64,000 nt of DNA, taken from positions 1 through 64,000 of the forward strand of contig CAYWVF010000004.1 of the NCBI GenBank assembly GCA_964461815.1, written 5' to 3'. The position numbers and the translations under genes are program-made. Of this stretch, positions 8,164 through 15,981 are shown in pieces. How positions within the stretch are numbered: position 1 is the first letter of the stretch; every line of letters starts with the position of its first letter. The notes beneath the pieces were generated by a model. That model searched no databases. It worked only from the letters and a program-made list of their open reading frames with translations, and had not been told where the DNA came from. The stretch comes from JAAZBA01 sp964461815 (GTDB taxonomy: Bacteria; Bacillota; Clostridia; Oscillospirales; QAMX01).

Positions 8164-9048
8164 TTAAAGATTAACTGCTGCACGAGGATGGAACCTTGTA
8201 TACATATCGTTCATCCTGCTTTTGATTATATCAGCATATATCTGTGTGGAAGATATATCTGCATAACCCAACATAGCCTGAAGAGATCGAAGATCTGCGC
8301 CGTTTTCAAGCAGATGTACTGCGAATGAATGACGAAGCGTATGAGGTGTGATCTCTTTTTGAATATTAGCCTGATTCGTATAATATTTTATTATTTTCCA
8401 AAGACCTTGGCGACTGAGACGCTCACCGTTCAAGTTGACAAATAAAGCTTTTTCATTAGGATCGATTACCAAAGCTTTTCGAGAACGTTTTATATATCTG
8501 CTAAGTACTTCGGCAGCCATAGGATACAGCGGTATCGTTCGACCTGAGCAACGTATAAATTTCAATTCCGTACTGACATCATTTATATTCAAGCCCACCA
8601 CTTCAGAGACTTTGATACCTGTAGCGTACATTATCTCCAGCATCGCTCTGTCTCTGTAGCCTTTTGCATCACGTTCTTTAGGCTGACTGAGAAGCAACTC
8701 TATCTCTTCATTAGTAAGGATCTCCGGAAGCTTATTTTCCTTATGACATTCGGTATTATATTTTATCATTGATTTATTTATCTTACCGCTTGAAATAAGA
8801 TATTTATAAAAACATTTAAGCGCTGCCGAGCTGCGTAACACCGTCGAAGACGCTTTTCCGCTTTCTTGAAGATTGGATAAATACTTCTCAACAAGAACAC
8901 TGTCATTTACTAATATGTCGGAATACCCTTCACTTTTTATGAATTTCTCATATTGAAGAATATCCCTTACATAAGATGTATATGTGTTCTTGGAAGCATT
9001 TTTAACATCTTTCAAGTAAGTTTCAAATTCATATATAATACCGGTCAA
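8164..9048 (-). CDS. Tyrosine-recombinase-like protein with altered catalytic site
   Basis: Clear XerD-like fold over 294 residues: core-binding domain at 1-95 and catalytic domain from 110. The active site departs from the family. The first catalytic Arg is Lys146 (ATGIKVSEV), the beta-hairpin lysine is gone (IRCSGRTIPL, a shortened loop) and the LGH histidine is Tyr262 (LGYADISS). His236, Arg239 and the nucleophile Tyr271 remain. The start is TTG at 9048, because an in-frame stop lies directly upstream and no in-frame ATG is near. It sits beside a probable spoIIM, as xerD does in Bacillus, so descent from chromosomal XerD is likely. Activity is doubtful. Confidence 0.82.
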   Translation of the reverse strand: MTGIIYEFETYLKDVKNASKNTYTSYVRDILQYEKFIKSEGYSDILVNDSVLVEKYLSNLQESGKASSTVLRSSAALKCFYKYLISSGKINKSMIKYNTECHKENKLPEILTNEEIELLLSQPKERDAKGYRDRAMLEIMYATGIKVSEVVGLNINDVSTELKFIRCSGRTIPLYPMAAEVLSRYIKRSRKALVIDPNEKALFVNLNGERLSRQGLWKIIKYYTNQANIQKEITPHTLRHSFAVHLLENGADLRSLQAMLGYADISSTQIYADIIKSRMNDMYTRFHPRAAVNL

Positions 9049-9071
9049 TCAGATCATCTCTCTTTCGAAAA

Positions 9072-9614
9072 CTATTTTGTTATGTATTCGATGATTCTTA
9101 GTGAGAAATATGTATCATACACGGAAAAAAATGCTGTAATAACTGTAAAAACAATAAAAAACAGCAGCTTTACCTTGCGGATATTTTGTCGATTAGTTGC
9201 CGAAAGCATGGATATGCACATTGTACAGAATATCGATACGAATGCCATAATGCCGTAAGTCAGTAAAACGGCAACAAAGCAACCGTTACCGTACAGTGAA
9301 AATAATGCGGCTGAATCTATAGCGAATGAATACCCCTGGATCGACATAATTATCGGTAAAGCAATTACTCCTGATGGTATCATCGAGCATATAAATGCCG
9401 CTAATAGAAATTTACCGTAATAGATCACAGTCTCAAGCAATAGATCTACCGAAGCTTCGATAGATAAAATACCAAGAGGAGGAAATATTTCTGATAAATT
9501 ATCCTTTTTCAGTGCAGAAATAAATCCAATCAAAGAGCCGACTGCATATGCGACAGTAAAAAATATAAGCCAAGATGATTGCTTATTTGCTGTAGCTTTT
9601 TTATTCCTGTTCAA
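9072..9614 (-). CDS. spoIIM: Probable stage II sporulation protein M (SpoIIM)
   Basis: A 180-residue membrane protein with about five hydrophobic segments (roughly 15-35, 70-95, 98-120, 125-147 and 150-172). SpoIIM acts with SpoIID and SpoIIP in engulfment of the forespore. Overall size and helix number fit SpoIIM, and the gene next to an xerD-type recombinase matches the Bacillus order. I see no single diagnostic motif, so the call leans on context. It starts with TTG at 9614, eight bases after GGAG. The recombinase follows after 23 bases, on the same strand. Confidence 0.55.
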   Translation of the reverse strand: MNRNKKATANKQSSWLIFFTVAYAVGSLIGFISALKKDNLSEIFPPLGILSIEASVDLLLETVIYYGKFLLAAFICSMIPSGVIALPIIMSIQGYSFAIDSAALFSLYGNGCFVAVLLTYGIMAFVSIFCTMCISMLSATNRQNIRKVKLLFFIVFTVITAFFSVYDTYFSLRIIEYITK

Positions 9615-9683
9615 ATTTCATTCTCCTTTAATAATTCTCAATAAAGAATATGATATCTGAACAGATTGTATTACCGAACGAAA

Positions 9684-10490
9684 TTAATTTTCCGACAGCT
9701 CTTTAGATCGCTTTGTACATGCCATAAGCCCATTTTTTATTGCATCGGTCAGATTGCTTTGATCCATTGCATCTAATGCGGCAATAGTGGTTCCGCCGGG
9801 AGTTGCGATTTTTCTTACAAGCTTATCAGGAGAATCCTTGCTGCTCCTGAGCATAATGGCAGAGCCTTCCATTGTCATAGCGGCAAGCCTGATAGCACTT
9901 TCACGGTCTATCCCCTGCTCCTCTGCAGAGCTGGCCATTATATCAAGTATATGATAAAAATACGCAGGACTGGAACCGTTTATCCCGGTAACGGCATCCA
10001 AAAGATCTTCATCCATTACCTCGGCAATTCCGGCACAAGAAAATATTTCCACGACTCTGTTGAAAAACTCTTCCGGGACGTCAGCCTTTCCGATCGCCGC
10101 AGCCCCTTTCCCAACAGATAATGTCATATTCGGCATTACACGAACAACAGGAACGTCTTTACAAAGCAGTGCTTTTATTTTACTTGTTTTAACACCTGCT
10201 GCGATCGATATGAAAGACTTATCTTCACAATAAGGTTTTATGGAGTCCAGAACGTCCGGTACGACTTTTGGCTTAACTCCTATCAATATGTAATCACTGT
10301 TCGAAACTAACTCTTTAACATTTGAAGTGGTATTTGCACCTTTTTTTGAAAACTGCTCAAGCTTTGATGTGTCTATATCTGTTACAGTAACATCAGATGC
10401 ATCAAAAACATTGTGATCCAATATGGCGTGCGTTATTGCAGATGCCATGTTACCGGCGCCGATAATTCCAATTTTCTTATGCTTATTCAT
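9684..10490 (-). CDS. proC: Pyrroline-5-carboxylate reductase
   Basis: Last step of proline synthesis: NAD(P)H-dependent reduction of pyrroline-5-carboxylate in the cytoplasm. The N-terminal Rossmann fold opens with IGIIGAGNMASAI; VRVMPNMTLSVGKGAAAI (about residues 123-140) and the C-terminal signature VRKIATPGGTTIAALDAM (about 224-242) are the family marks. Full length at 268 residues. It heads the minus-strand run proC, spoIIM, recombinase, DUF624, although 69 bases separate it from spoIIM, so the sporulation gene may have its own promoter. Confidence 0.97.
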   Translation of the reverse strand: MNKHKKIGIIGAGNMASAITHAILDHNVFDASDVTVTDIDTSKLEQFSKKGANTTSNVKELVSNSDYILIGVKPKVVPDVLDSIKPYCEDKSFISIAAGVKTSKIKALLCKDVPVVRVMPNMTLSVGKGAAAIGKADVPEEFFNRVVEIFSCAGIAEVMDEDLLDAVTGINGSSPAYFYHILDIMASSAEEQGIDRESAIRLAAMTMEGSAIMLRSSKDSPDKLVRKIATPGGTTIAALDAMDQSNLTDAIKNGLMACTKRSKELSEN

Positions 10491-10823
10491 TTTTATTTTC
10501 CCTGGTCATATGTATATTTTTCTTAAATAAAGATACAACTATTATATTAATACATTCTAAGCGAAATTACAAGTGAAATGTGATAAAGTTCATAAAATTG
10601 TTGCAATTGAGCAGATATTATGTAAACTGAATTATGTTAACCAATTTCACGTTAGTAATAATCTGCACGGAAAACCCGTTTTGATGCTGAAAATGCTCGA
10701 GTTCCCGGCAGATTATGTACTTATATCGATTTTGATAAAAATCTGTTTTCTGAAGACAGTGTAATAAGCTTGAGAATTGTCTACTGACTATTTGCTGTGG
10801 GACGATCTCAGACTATTACATTT
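10491..10823. other. Non-coding gap between proC and nrdR
   Basis: About 330 bases of AT-rich sequence. On the minus strand a TATAAT stands roughly 50 bases before proC, without a good -35. A 63-codon plus-strand reading frame (10573-10764) has no ribosome site and no recognisable product. I see no RNA gene or repeat here. Confidence 0.4.
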
Positions 10824-11288
10824 TTATTCTTTATCTCGCTCATCCATAAGAGACTTTAATTCTCCGACGAAATCACTTACATCTCCAAATTGCCTATAGA
10901 CGGATGCAAAGCGAACATAGGCAATCTCATCTAATTTCTTTAATCTTTCCATGACAAGATCCCCTATTTTCCTGGATTCTATCTCACGTACTAAATCATT
11001 TTGAAGAGATGTTTCTATGTTTGTAACGATTGTTTCAAGATCAGACAAAGAAACAGGTCTTTTGTAGCAAGCTCTTATTAAGCCGTTTAACAATTTATTC
11101 CTGTCAAAGGATTGACGTGAGCCGTCTTTTTTAATTACAATGAGAGGGATTATTTCAACGATCTCAAATGTTGTAAAACGCTTCTGACATGCCAGACATT
11201 CGCGTCTTCTTCGAATTGATGCGCCATCGTCTGTTTGCCGTGAGTCGATAACCTTGCTGTCTGATGATTGGCAAAAAGGACATTTCAT
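10824..11288 (-). CDS. nrdR: Transcriptional repressor NrdR
   Basis: Zinc-ribbon/ATP-cone regulator of ribonucleotide reductase genes. It begins MKCPFCQSSDSKVIDSR with the ribbon cysteines Cys3, Cys6, Cys31 and Cys34. The RRRRECLACQKRFTTFE signature and an ATP-cone from about residue 48 (VIKKDGSRQSFDRNKLL) follow. Length 154 matches the family. The ATG at 11288 follows CGGAGG. A possible NrdR-box-like sequence lies upstream (see 11318-11333), which would mean autoregulation. No ribonucleotide reductase gene is in the window. Confidence 0.97.
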   Translation of the reverse strand: MKCPFCQSSDSKVIDSRQTDDGASIRRRRECLACQKRFTTFEIVEIIPLIVIKKDGSRQSFDRNKLLNGLIRACYKRPVSLSDLETIVTNIETSLQNDLVREIESRKIGDLVMERLKKLDEIAYVRFASVYRQFGDVSDFVGELKSLMDERDKE

Positions 11289-11317
11289 TGGAAAACCTCC
11301 GGGTAAATATAATATTT

Positions 11318-11333
11318 GTACTATATATATTAT
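11318..11333. promoter_or_regulatory. Possible NrdR box upstream of nrdR
   Basis: GTACTATATATATTAT matches 12 of 16 positions of the published NrdR box pattern ACACWATATATWGTGT as I recall it. It lies 30-45 bases before the nrdR start, next to a TGCTATAAT extended -10 on the minus strand. The region is very AT-rich, so chance similarity is a real risk. Confidence 0.35.
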
Positions 11334-11392
11334 AGCATATTATACCGTAGAAATAAAGACATATTTAAACTTTTTGGCAATAAAACTCACCG

Positions 11393-11635
11393 TTATAATA
11401 TGTCGTCGAGGATATCGCGTAATGTACACGGCGTGACAGTGTTTCTGACAAGGAGATCCTGTATCGACATAATGCGTTCTTTTGATGCTGTTATGTTCTG
11501 CACGATCACCTCATCAAGAAGAGCATTCTTCGAAAAGGTTCTTATGATAATACCGTAATTCCCCGTAAGTTCGGTGATATCATAGCAGATTTTGATGCTT
11601 TCGTTTTTAGAGATAGTGAGTTCAACTTTCTTCAT
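11393..11635 (-). CDS. Small protein, DUF6514-like
   Basis: An 80-residue soluble protein. The middle (GNYGIIIRT, about 26-34) and the C-terminal part (a helix containing SKERIMSIQDLLVRNTV, then a closing LRDILDDIL) resemble small clostridial DUF6514 proteins, which share a YGI strand and a final L-x-D-x-x-x-D helix. Function unknown. It has a good promoter at 11690-11718 and a ribosome site AGAGGTGG 8 bases before the ATG at 11635. nrdR follows on the same strand after about 100 bases. Confidence 0.6.
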   Translation of the reverse strand: MKKVELTISKNESIKICYDITELTGNYGIIIRTFSKNALLDEVIVQNITASKERIMSIQDLLVRNTVTPCTLRDILDDIL

Positions 11636-11689
11636 TTTTATCCACCTCTGTATTTTTTTATTAGTGTGAAACGCTTATGAACAAGTTTG

Positions 11690-11718
11690 ATTATAAACTC
11701 AATTGTCAAAGATTTCAA
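11690..11718 (-). promoter_or_regulatory. Sigma-A promoter of the small protein gene
   Basis: On the minus strand: -35 TTGAAA (11718-11713), 17-bp spacer, -10 TATAAT (11695-11690), 55 bases upstream of the ATG at 11635. A second TTGACA falls inside the spacer. Confidence 0.8.
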
Positions 11719-11906
11719 GAGAAAAATCTGCGATGGATATTTTACTGTAAAAATATGTAAAATTTATTGTGCATTTTACCCAAATCTGTATTTTATCTTA
11801 TATTGCAATATTTTTCGGCTTGTGTTAGACTCAGATTAGACAAAATAAAAACATAATTATGAACAAACTATTTCTTGCAGTGCAAGTAAAAATCGAGGGA
11901 AATTTT

Positions 11907-12155
11907 ATGAACAAATTAAAAAATATGCTGAGAACGATAGAGCCGCTCTCAGCATATATTCTGAAATCATGTTTGGAAATTTGTGTAATACTTCTATTAT
12001 TATCTACTGTATTGATCTTACATAACAACGGTGAGTTGACAAGAATGTACATGAACTATCGCATAGCGTATTCTTTTATCTATATGATCCCTCTTATAAT
12101 AACAGAGTCGATCTGCGCTGCCCTACTGATCGATCTATACGCTAAAAAGTGCTGA
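11907..12155 (+). CDS. Small two-helix membrane protein
   Basis: Not recognised. The 82-residue product begins MNKLKNMLRTIEPLSAYIL and has two hydrophobic stretches (about 14-38 and 52-75). ATG 11907 is preceded by CGAGGGA at proper spacing; an upstream in-frame ATG at 11859 has no ribosome site. It is isolated: divergent from the 80-residue gene upstream and convergent with the HAD gene 11 bases downstream. The layout (charged start, two helices, short basic end) is common among clostridial small membrane proteins of unknown role. Confidence 0.55.
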   Translation: MNKLKNMLRTIEPLSAYILKSCLEICVILLLLSTVLILHNNGELTRMYMNYRIAYSFIYMIPLIITESICAALLIDLYAKKC

Positions 12156-12166
12156 AGGATGGTGAT

Positions 12167-12808
12167 CTAAAGGAATGATCCAATGTCGTTGACAGAACAT
12201 GCTATCTTATCGGTATACTGTCTTAATACTGATTCGGGCGTGGTACCTGTACGAACGGCAAAGAAGTCTACGTCAGCATTCTTCGCAGCTTGACCGTCTA
12301 TTTCATTATCACCGACATAAAGAATATCACATTTATCAACGTTAAGCTCTGCAGAAGCCTTTAGAATCCCATCCGGTGCAGGCTTTGGATTCTTAACGCT
12401 GTCAATACCGATTATTTTATCGAAGATATTTTCAAGGTTACGTTTTTCGAGAAAATCAGTGATCCTATATCTAAGCTTTGTTGTTACGATACCGAGTTGA
12501 TACCCTTCATTTTTTAGCCTTATAAGCGTCTCCTCGGCGTTACCGATAAATACAGTCATATCGGTCATTATAACGTCTGCATGCTGCTTAAAACGGCTGA
12601 AAAAGGTTTCCTGGTGTGACTTATCAGTATCACCCGTAAGATATGTATAAGCATTGGGTAGAGTCATGCCGATAGTTCTTCTTACTGCATCTGGATCGGG
12701 AGTATCAAGTCCCATATCATGAAAGCCTCGGTTGAAGCATTCGATTATAGCAGAAGAGCAGTCTATAAGTGTAAAATCGTAATCAAACAGAATCAGTTTA
12801 TACTTCAT
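12167..12808 (-). CDS. HAD phosphatase, phosphoglycolate-phosphatase type
   Basis: Haloacid-dehalogenase hydrolase that removes phosphate from a small metabolite. Motif I is DYDFTLID near residue 8 (nucleophile Asp), motif II IVTTK near 107, and motifs III/IV KPAPDG and VGDNEIDG around 140-170. An alpha-helical cap lies between motifs I and II, as in Gph/PpaX/PgmB relatives; the exact substrate cannot be told. I prefer ATG 12808, eight bases after GGAG, over ATG 12814, which is too close. It is the last gene of an operon with purB, so it might act on a nucleotide or repair phosphoglycolate. Confidence 0.85.
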   Translation of the reverse strand: MKYKLILFDYDFTLIDCSSAIIECFNRGFHDMGLDTPDPDAVRRTIGMTLPNAYTYLTGDTDKSHQETFFSRFKQHADVIMTDMTVFIGNAEETLIRLKNEGYQLGIVTTKLRYRITDFLEKRNLENIFDKIIGIDSVKNPKPAPDGILKASAELNVDKCDILYVGDNEIDGQAAKNADVDFFAVRTGTTPESVLRQYTDKIACSVNDIGSFL

Positions 12809-12825
12809 CTTCATTTCTCCGAATT

Positions 12826-14256
12826 TTATATTTTCAGCTCAATATCGCCAACATCACCGGATACTTTACTTTTTATTGCAGGATAAACGCATGTGTCGAG
12901 AAATTCATCGACTTGAGATGCACTTCTGCCTGTATAAAGCGATGGATCTGCATGAGCCTCAATTTCTTCTTTTGTTAATCCGAATTCTTTATCAGCTGCT
13001 ATTCTGTCGATAAGATCGTTTGGAAGTCCATATTCCTTGACCTGCTTGCCGGCTTCCATAGAATGAACTCTGATGCGTTCGTGCAGCTCCTGACGGTCTC
13101 CGCCTTTTTTCACGGCATCCATCATTATGTTTTCGCTTATCATGAACGGAAGCTCTTCACGCACATGGCGTTCGATAACTTTAGGATAGACAACAAGACC
13201 CGATGCAACATTGATATAAATATTAAGGATCGCATCTACAGCGAGAAAAGCCTCAGGTACAGATATTCTCTTGTTTGCGGAGTCGTCAAGTGTACGCTCA
13301 AACCACTGTGTTGCCGCTGTATATGCCGGATTTATAGAGTCTGCTATGACATAACGTGCAAGAGCACATATTCTTTCGGAGCGCATAGGATTACGTTTAT
13401 AAGGCATAGCAGAGGAACCGATTTGTGATTTCTCAAACGGTTCTTCGATCTCCTTAAGGTGCTGTAAAAGTCTGATATCTGTAGCAAATTTTGATGCACT
13501 CTGAGCTATTCCAGATAGTGTTGAGAGTATCTGAGCGTCTATTTTTCTGGAATACGTCTGACCGGAAACCGGAACTACAGACGAAAAACCCATATAATCT
13601 GCAATTTTTGCTTCAAGCTCTTTGATTTTTGATTCATCACCGGAAAAAAGCTCCATAAAGCTTGCTTGTGTTCCTGTTGTACCCTTTGAACCGAGAAGCT
13701 TCAGGTTTTCCATTCTATATCTAAGCTCGTCAAGATCCATAAGTAATTCATTCATCCACAGCGTAGCTCTCTTGCCTACTGTTGTAAGCTGTGCAGGTTG
13801 AAAATGTGTAAATCCGAGAGTCGGAATAGATTTGTTTTTACGTGCAAAGGATGCAAGTCGATCAAGCAAAAGACATAGCTTTGCTTCTATGATCTTCAAA
13901 CCTTCTTTTATTTGTACTATATCGGTGTTATCACCTACATATGCACTTGTAGCACCAAGGTGGATAATTGATTTCGCATTAGGACACTGTAAGCCATATG
14001 CATAAACATGAGCCATAACATCGTGTCTTACTTCGCTTTCACGTTTTTCAGCGTCAGCATAGTTTATATTATCCATATTAGCCTCAAGCTCTGCAATTTG
14101 CTCATCTGTAATATCTAAGCCGAGCTCCTTTTCGGCTTTGGCTAAGGCGACCCACAGTTTTCTCCAGGTCTTGAATTTCATGTCAGATGAAAAAACGTAT
14201 TGCATTTCTTTGCTTGCGTATCTTGTGGATAATGGGCTTAAGTATTTGTCATTCAC
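12826..14256 (-). CDS. purB: Adenylosuccinate lyase
   Basis: Cleaves adenylosuccinate to AMP and SAICAR to AICAR in purine synthesis. The fumarase/aspartase superfamily signature SSAMPYKRNPMRSE is present at about residues 281-294, as are HDVMAHVYAYG (about 67-77) and HLGATSAYVGDNTD (about 90-103). The product should start at GTG 14256 (VNDKYLSPLSTRYAS), seven bases after AAGGA, which matches the usual N-terminus; a longer frame to 14307 has no support. About 476 residues. The gene follows an aminotransferase and precedes a HAD phosphatase on the same strand. Confidence 0.96.
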   Translation of the reverse strand: MNDKYLSPLSTRYASKEMQYVFSSDMKFKTWRKLWVALAKAEKELGLDITDEQIAELEANMDNINYADAEKRESEVRHDVMAHVYAYGLQCPNAKSIIHLGATSAYVGDNTDIVQIKEGLKIIEAKLCLLLDRLASFARKNKSIPTLGFTHFQPAQLTTVGKRATLWMNELLMDLDELRYRMENLKLLGSKGTTGTQASFMELFSGDESKIKELEAKIADYMGFSSVVPVSGQTYSRKIDAQILSTLSGIAQSASKFATDIRLLQHLKEIEEPFEKSQIGSSAMPYKRNPMRSERICALARYVIADSINPAYTAATQWFERTLDDSANKRISVPEAFLAVDAILNIYINVASGLVVYPKVIERHVREELPFMISENIMMDAVKKGGDRQELHERIRVHSMEAGKQVKEYGLPNDLIDRIAADKEFGLTKEEIEAHADPSLYTGRSASQVDEFLDTCVYPAIKSKVSGDVGDIELKI

Positions 14257-14341
14257 TTTTTTGTCCTTACCTTTCTTTGTCGATATAAAACGGATTGGCG
14301 ACATCAAATAAAATTATGATGTCGCCTTACATTTTACTATG

Positions 14342-15541
14342 TTATTTCAATTCTTTTACAAATTTTTCTAATCTATCCAGTCCGAGCTTAATGTTCTCCA
14401 TTGAGGTTGCATAAGACCAACGGACATAGTTAGAAATACCGAATCCGGAACATGGCACGAGTGATACTAAACCATCTTCCAATAATATACGTGCAAAATC
14501 ATCATCGTTATTTATAAGCTTTCCGTCGTGCTTTTTACCGATAAGACTTGATACGTTCATCATTACATAGAATGCACCCTCAGGCATAATGCAGCTTACA
14601 CCATCTATGGTATTCATTCTTGTGACTATATAATTTCTTCTCTTTTCAAATTCGTTTTTCATAGCTGCGACCGTATCCTGCGGACCGTTCAAAGCTTCGA
14701 TAGCCGCCATCTGAGAGATCGTCGAAGGAGCAGATGTTGAATGGCTCTGATAATTTGAAATGATTTTTGCGATAAGCTTACTTGAGAGAGAATAACCTAT
14801 TCTCCATCCTGTCATAGCATACGATTTTGAAACACCGTTTACAAGTATGAGTATATCATGGTATTTTCTGCCAAGTGCGCCTGCGCTTACAAATTTCTTG
14901 TCATCATAGCAAAGCTCATAATATATCTCATCTGCTATAACATATATTCCTGCTTCATAGCACACTTCCATGATACTGAGAAGTTCTTCTCGAGAATACA
15001 GCATACCTGTTGGATTGGAAGGGTTATTGAGAATAAGAACCTTTGTTTTATCTGTGATTGCTTTTTTTATATCGTCAGCTGATGCCTTAAAGCGATCGGC
15101 TTCCGTGGTTTCTACTGTAACAGGGATAGCGTCAGCCATCTTTACCATTTCATAATAGCTTACCCAATAAGGAGATATAATGATTACTTCATCATCATGA
15201 TCGAGTAGAGCTTTCAGAGAGAGAAATACGCTGTATTTAGCGCCTGTGGATATTACTACTTCTTCGGGAACATAATCAAGACCAAGATCTGCATTAAGTC
15301 GATTGCATACTGCTTTTTTAAGCTCAGCTAAACCTGAAGCAGGCGTATATTTTGTAGCATTATTCTCTATTGCATTATATCCGGCCTCTTTTATATTATC
15401 AGGTGTATTAAAATCCGGTTCTCCGGCACCAAAACCTACAACATCAATACCATCGGCTTTCATTTTTTTGAACGCTGCATCAATAGCCAGTGTTGTTGAC
15501 GCACGTATAGCGCTCGAAATTTTAGATGGCTGCTTTAACAT
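14342..15541 (-). CDS. Pyridoxal-phosphate aminotransferase, aspartate type
   Basis: Class I aminotransferase of the aspartate aminotransferase Ib group, which interconverts aspartate/2-oxoglutarate with oxaloacetate/glutamate. It starts with the family N-terminus (ASTTLAIDAAFKKMKADG, VVGFGAGEPDFNTPDNI). NNPSNPTG is at about 174 and the Schiff-base lysine in SKSYAMTGWRIGY at about 238; the arginine that binds the alpha-carboxylate is in SNYVRWSYA near 374. Full length, 399 residues. It lies upstream of purB, whose pathway consumes aspartate, so the shared operon is metabolically sensible. A narrower substrate cannot be read from sequence. Confidence 0.93.
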   Translation of the reverse strand: MLKQPSKISSAIRASTTLAIDAAFKKMKADGIDVVGFGAGEPDFNTPDNIKEAGYNAIENNATKYTPASGLAELKKAVCNRLNADLGLDYVPEEVVISTGAKYSVFLSLKALLDHDDEVIIISPYWVSYYEMVKMADAIPVTVETTEADRFKASADDIKKAITDKTKVLILNNPSNPTGMLYSREELLSIMEVCYEAGIYVIADEIYYELCYDDKKFVSAGALGRKYHDILILVNGVSKSYAMTGWRIGYSLSSKLIAKIISNYQSHSTSAPSTISQMAAIEALNGPQDTVAAMKNEFEKRRNYIVTRMNTIDGVSCIMPEGAFYVMMNVSSLIGKKHDGKLINNDDDFARILLEDGLVSLVPCSGFGISNYVRWSYATSMENIKLGLDRLEKFVKELK

Positions 15542-15561
15542 AGTGACCTCCAGAAGTTATA

Positions 15562-15828
15562 TTACTTATTCTGCTCCTGCACAAGGGCTTTTTCCAACGC
15601 CTGTGCGAGCTGATCAGGACATGATGTATCCTTAAAACCGCATTTGATGCCCTTGATCCTGTCGATAGCTTCTTTAACGTCCATTCCTTCTATTAAACGT
15701 GCAACGCCCTGTGTATTACCGCTGCATCCTCCAATAAAAGAAACATTTTTAACTTTGTTTTCCTCTATATCAAAGCTGACACTTCTTGAACAAACGCCTT
15801 TTACTTTAAAATCATACATCATTTTCAT
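15562..15828 (-). CDS. TSCPD-domain protein
   Basis: An 88-residue protein with the hallmark TSCPDQLAQAL near residue 68, and GGCSGNTQG near 34; this is the TIGR03905/TSCPD family seen in many clostridia. The same domain occurs at the end of vitamin-B12-dependent ribonucleotide reductases, but the small stand-alone form has no established function. Cys36 and Cys70 may bind a metal or redox partner (inference). ATG 15828 and ATG 15822 are both possible; the ribosome site AAGGA fits 15822 better. First gene of the aminotransferase/purB/HAD operon. Confidence 0.9.
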   Translation of the reverse strand: MKMMYDFKVKGVCSRSVSFDIEENKVKNVSFIGGCSGNTQGVARLIEGMDVKEAIDRIKGIKCGFKDTSCPDQLAQALEKALVQEQNK

Positions 15829-15846
15829 ATTTCCTTTTCGTAGTAG

Positions 15847-15875
15847 ATTATAGCATATATACTATATTTTGACTA
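15847..15875 (-). promoter_or_regulatory. Promoter of the TSCPD/aminotransferase/purB operon
   Basis: On the minus strand: -35 TAGTCA (15875-15870), 17-bp spacer, -10 TATAAT (15852-15847) with an extended TG. It lies about 20 bases upstream of the TSCPD start. The -35 is weak but the extended -10 compensates. Confidence 0.6.
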
Positions 15876-15939
15876 TAGTAAAAGTCTCAAAATAAGTATA
15901 TGCATTTTTTATATGTTTATGTAGCTTTTGACGGTAATA

Positions 15940-15981
15940 TAAAAGAAAAAATGCAGTTTTTGTTTTTGCAATATGCATTTT
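15940..15981 (-). terminator. Terminator after cimA
   Basis: Read on the minus strand, AAAATGCA (15981-15974) pairs with TGCATTTT (15955-15948) and is followed by TTCTTTT. The hairpin starts at the cimA stop codon. Confidence 0.6.

Noticed and set aside
10573..10764. 63-codon plus-strand frame between proC and nrdR
   Set aside because: No ribosome site, no recognisable product, and it lies in the promoter region of proC.
14257..14307. Longer purB N-terminus
   Set aside because: The extra residues are not family-like, while GTG 14256 has a ribosome site and gives the usual N-terminus.
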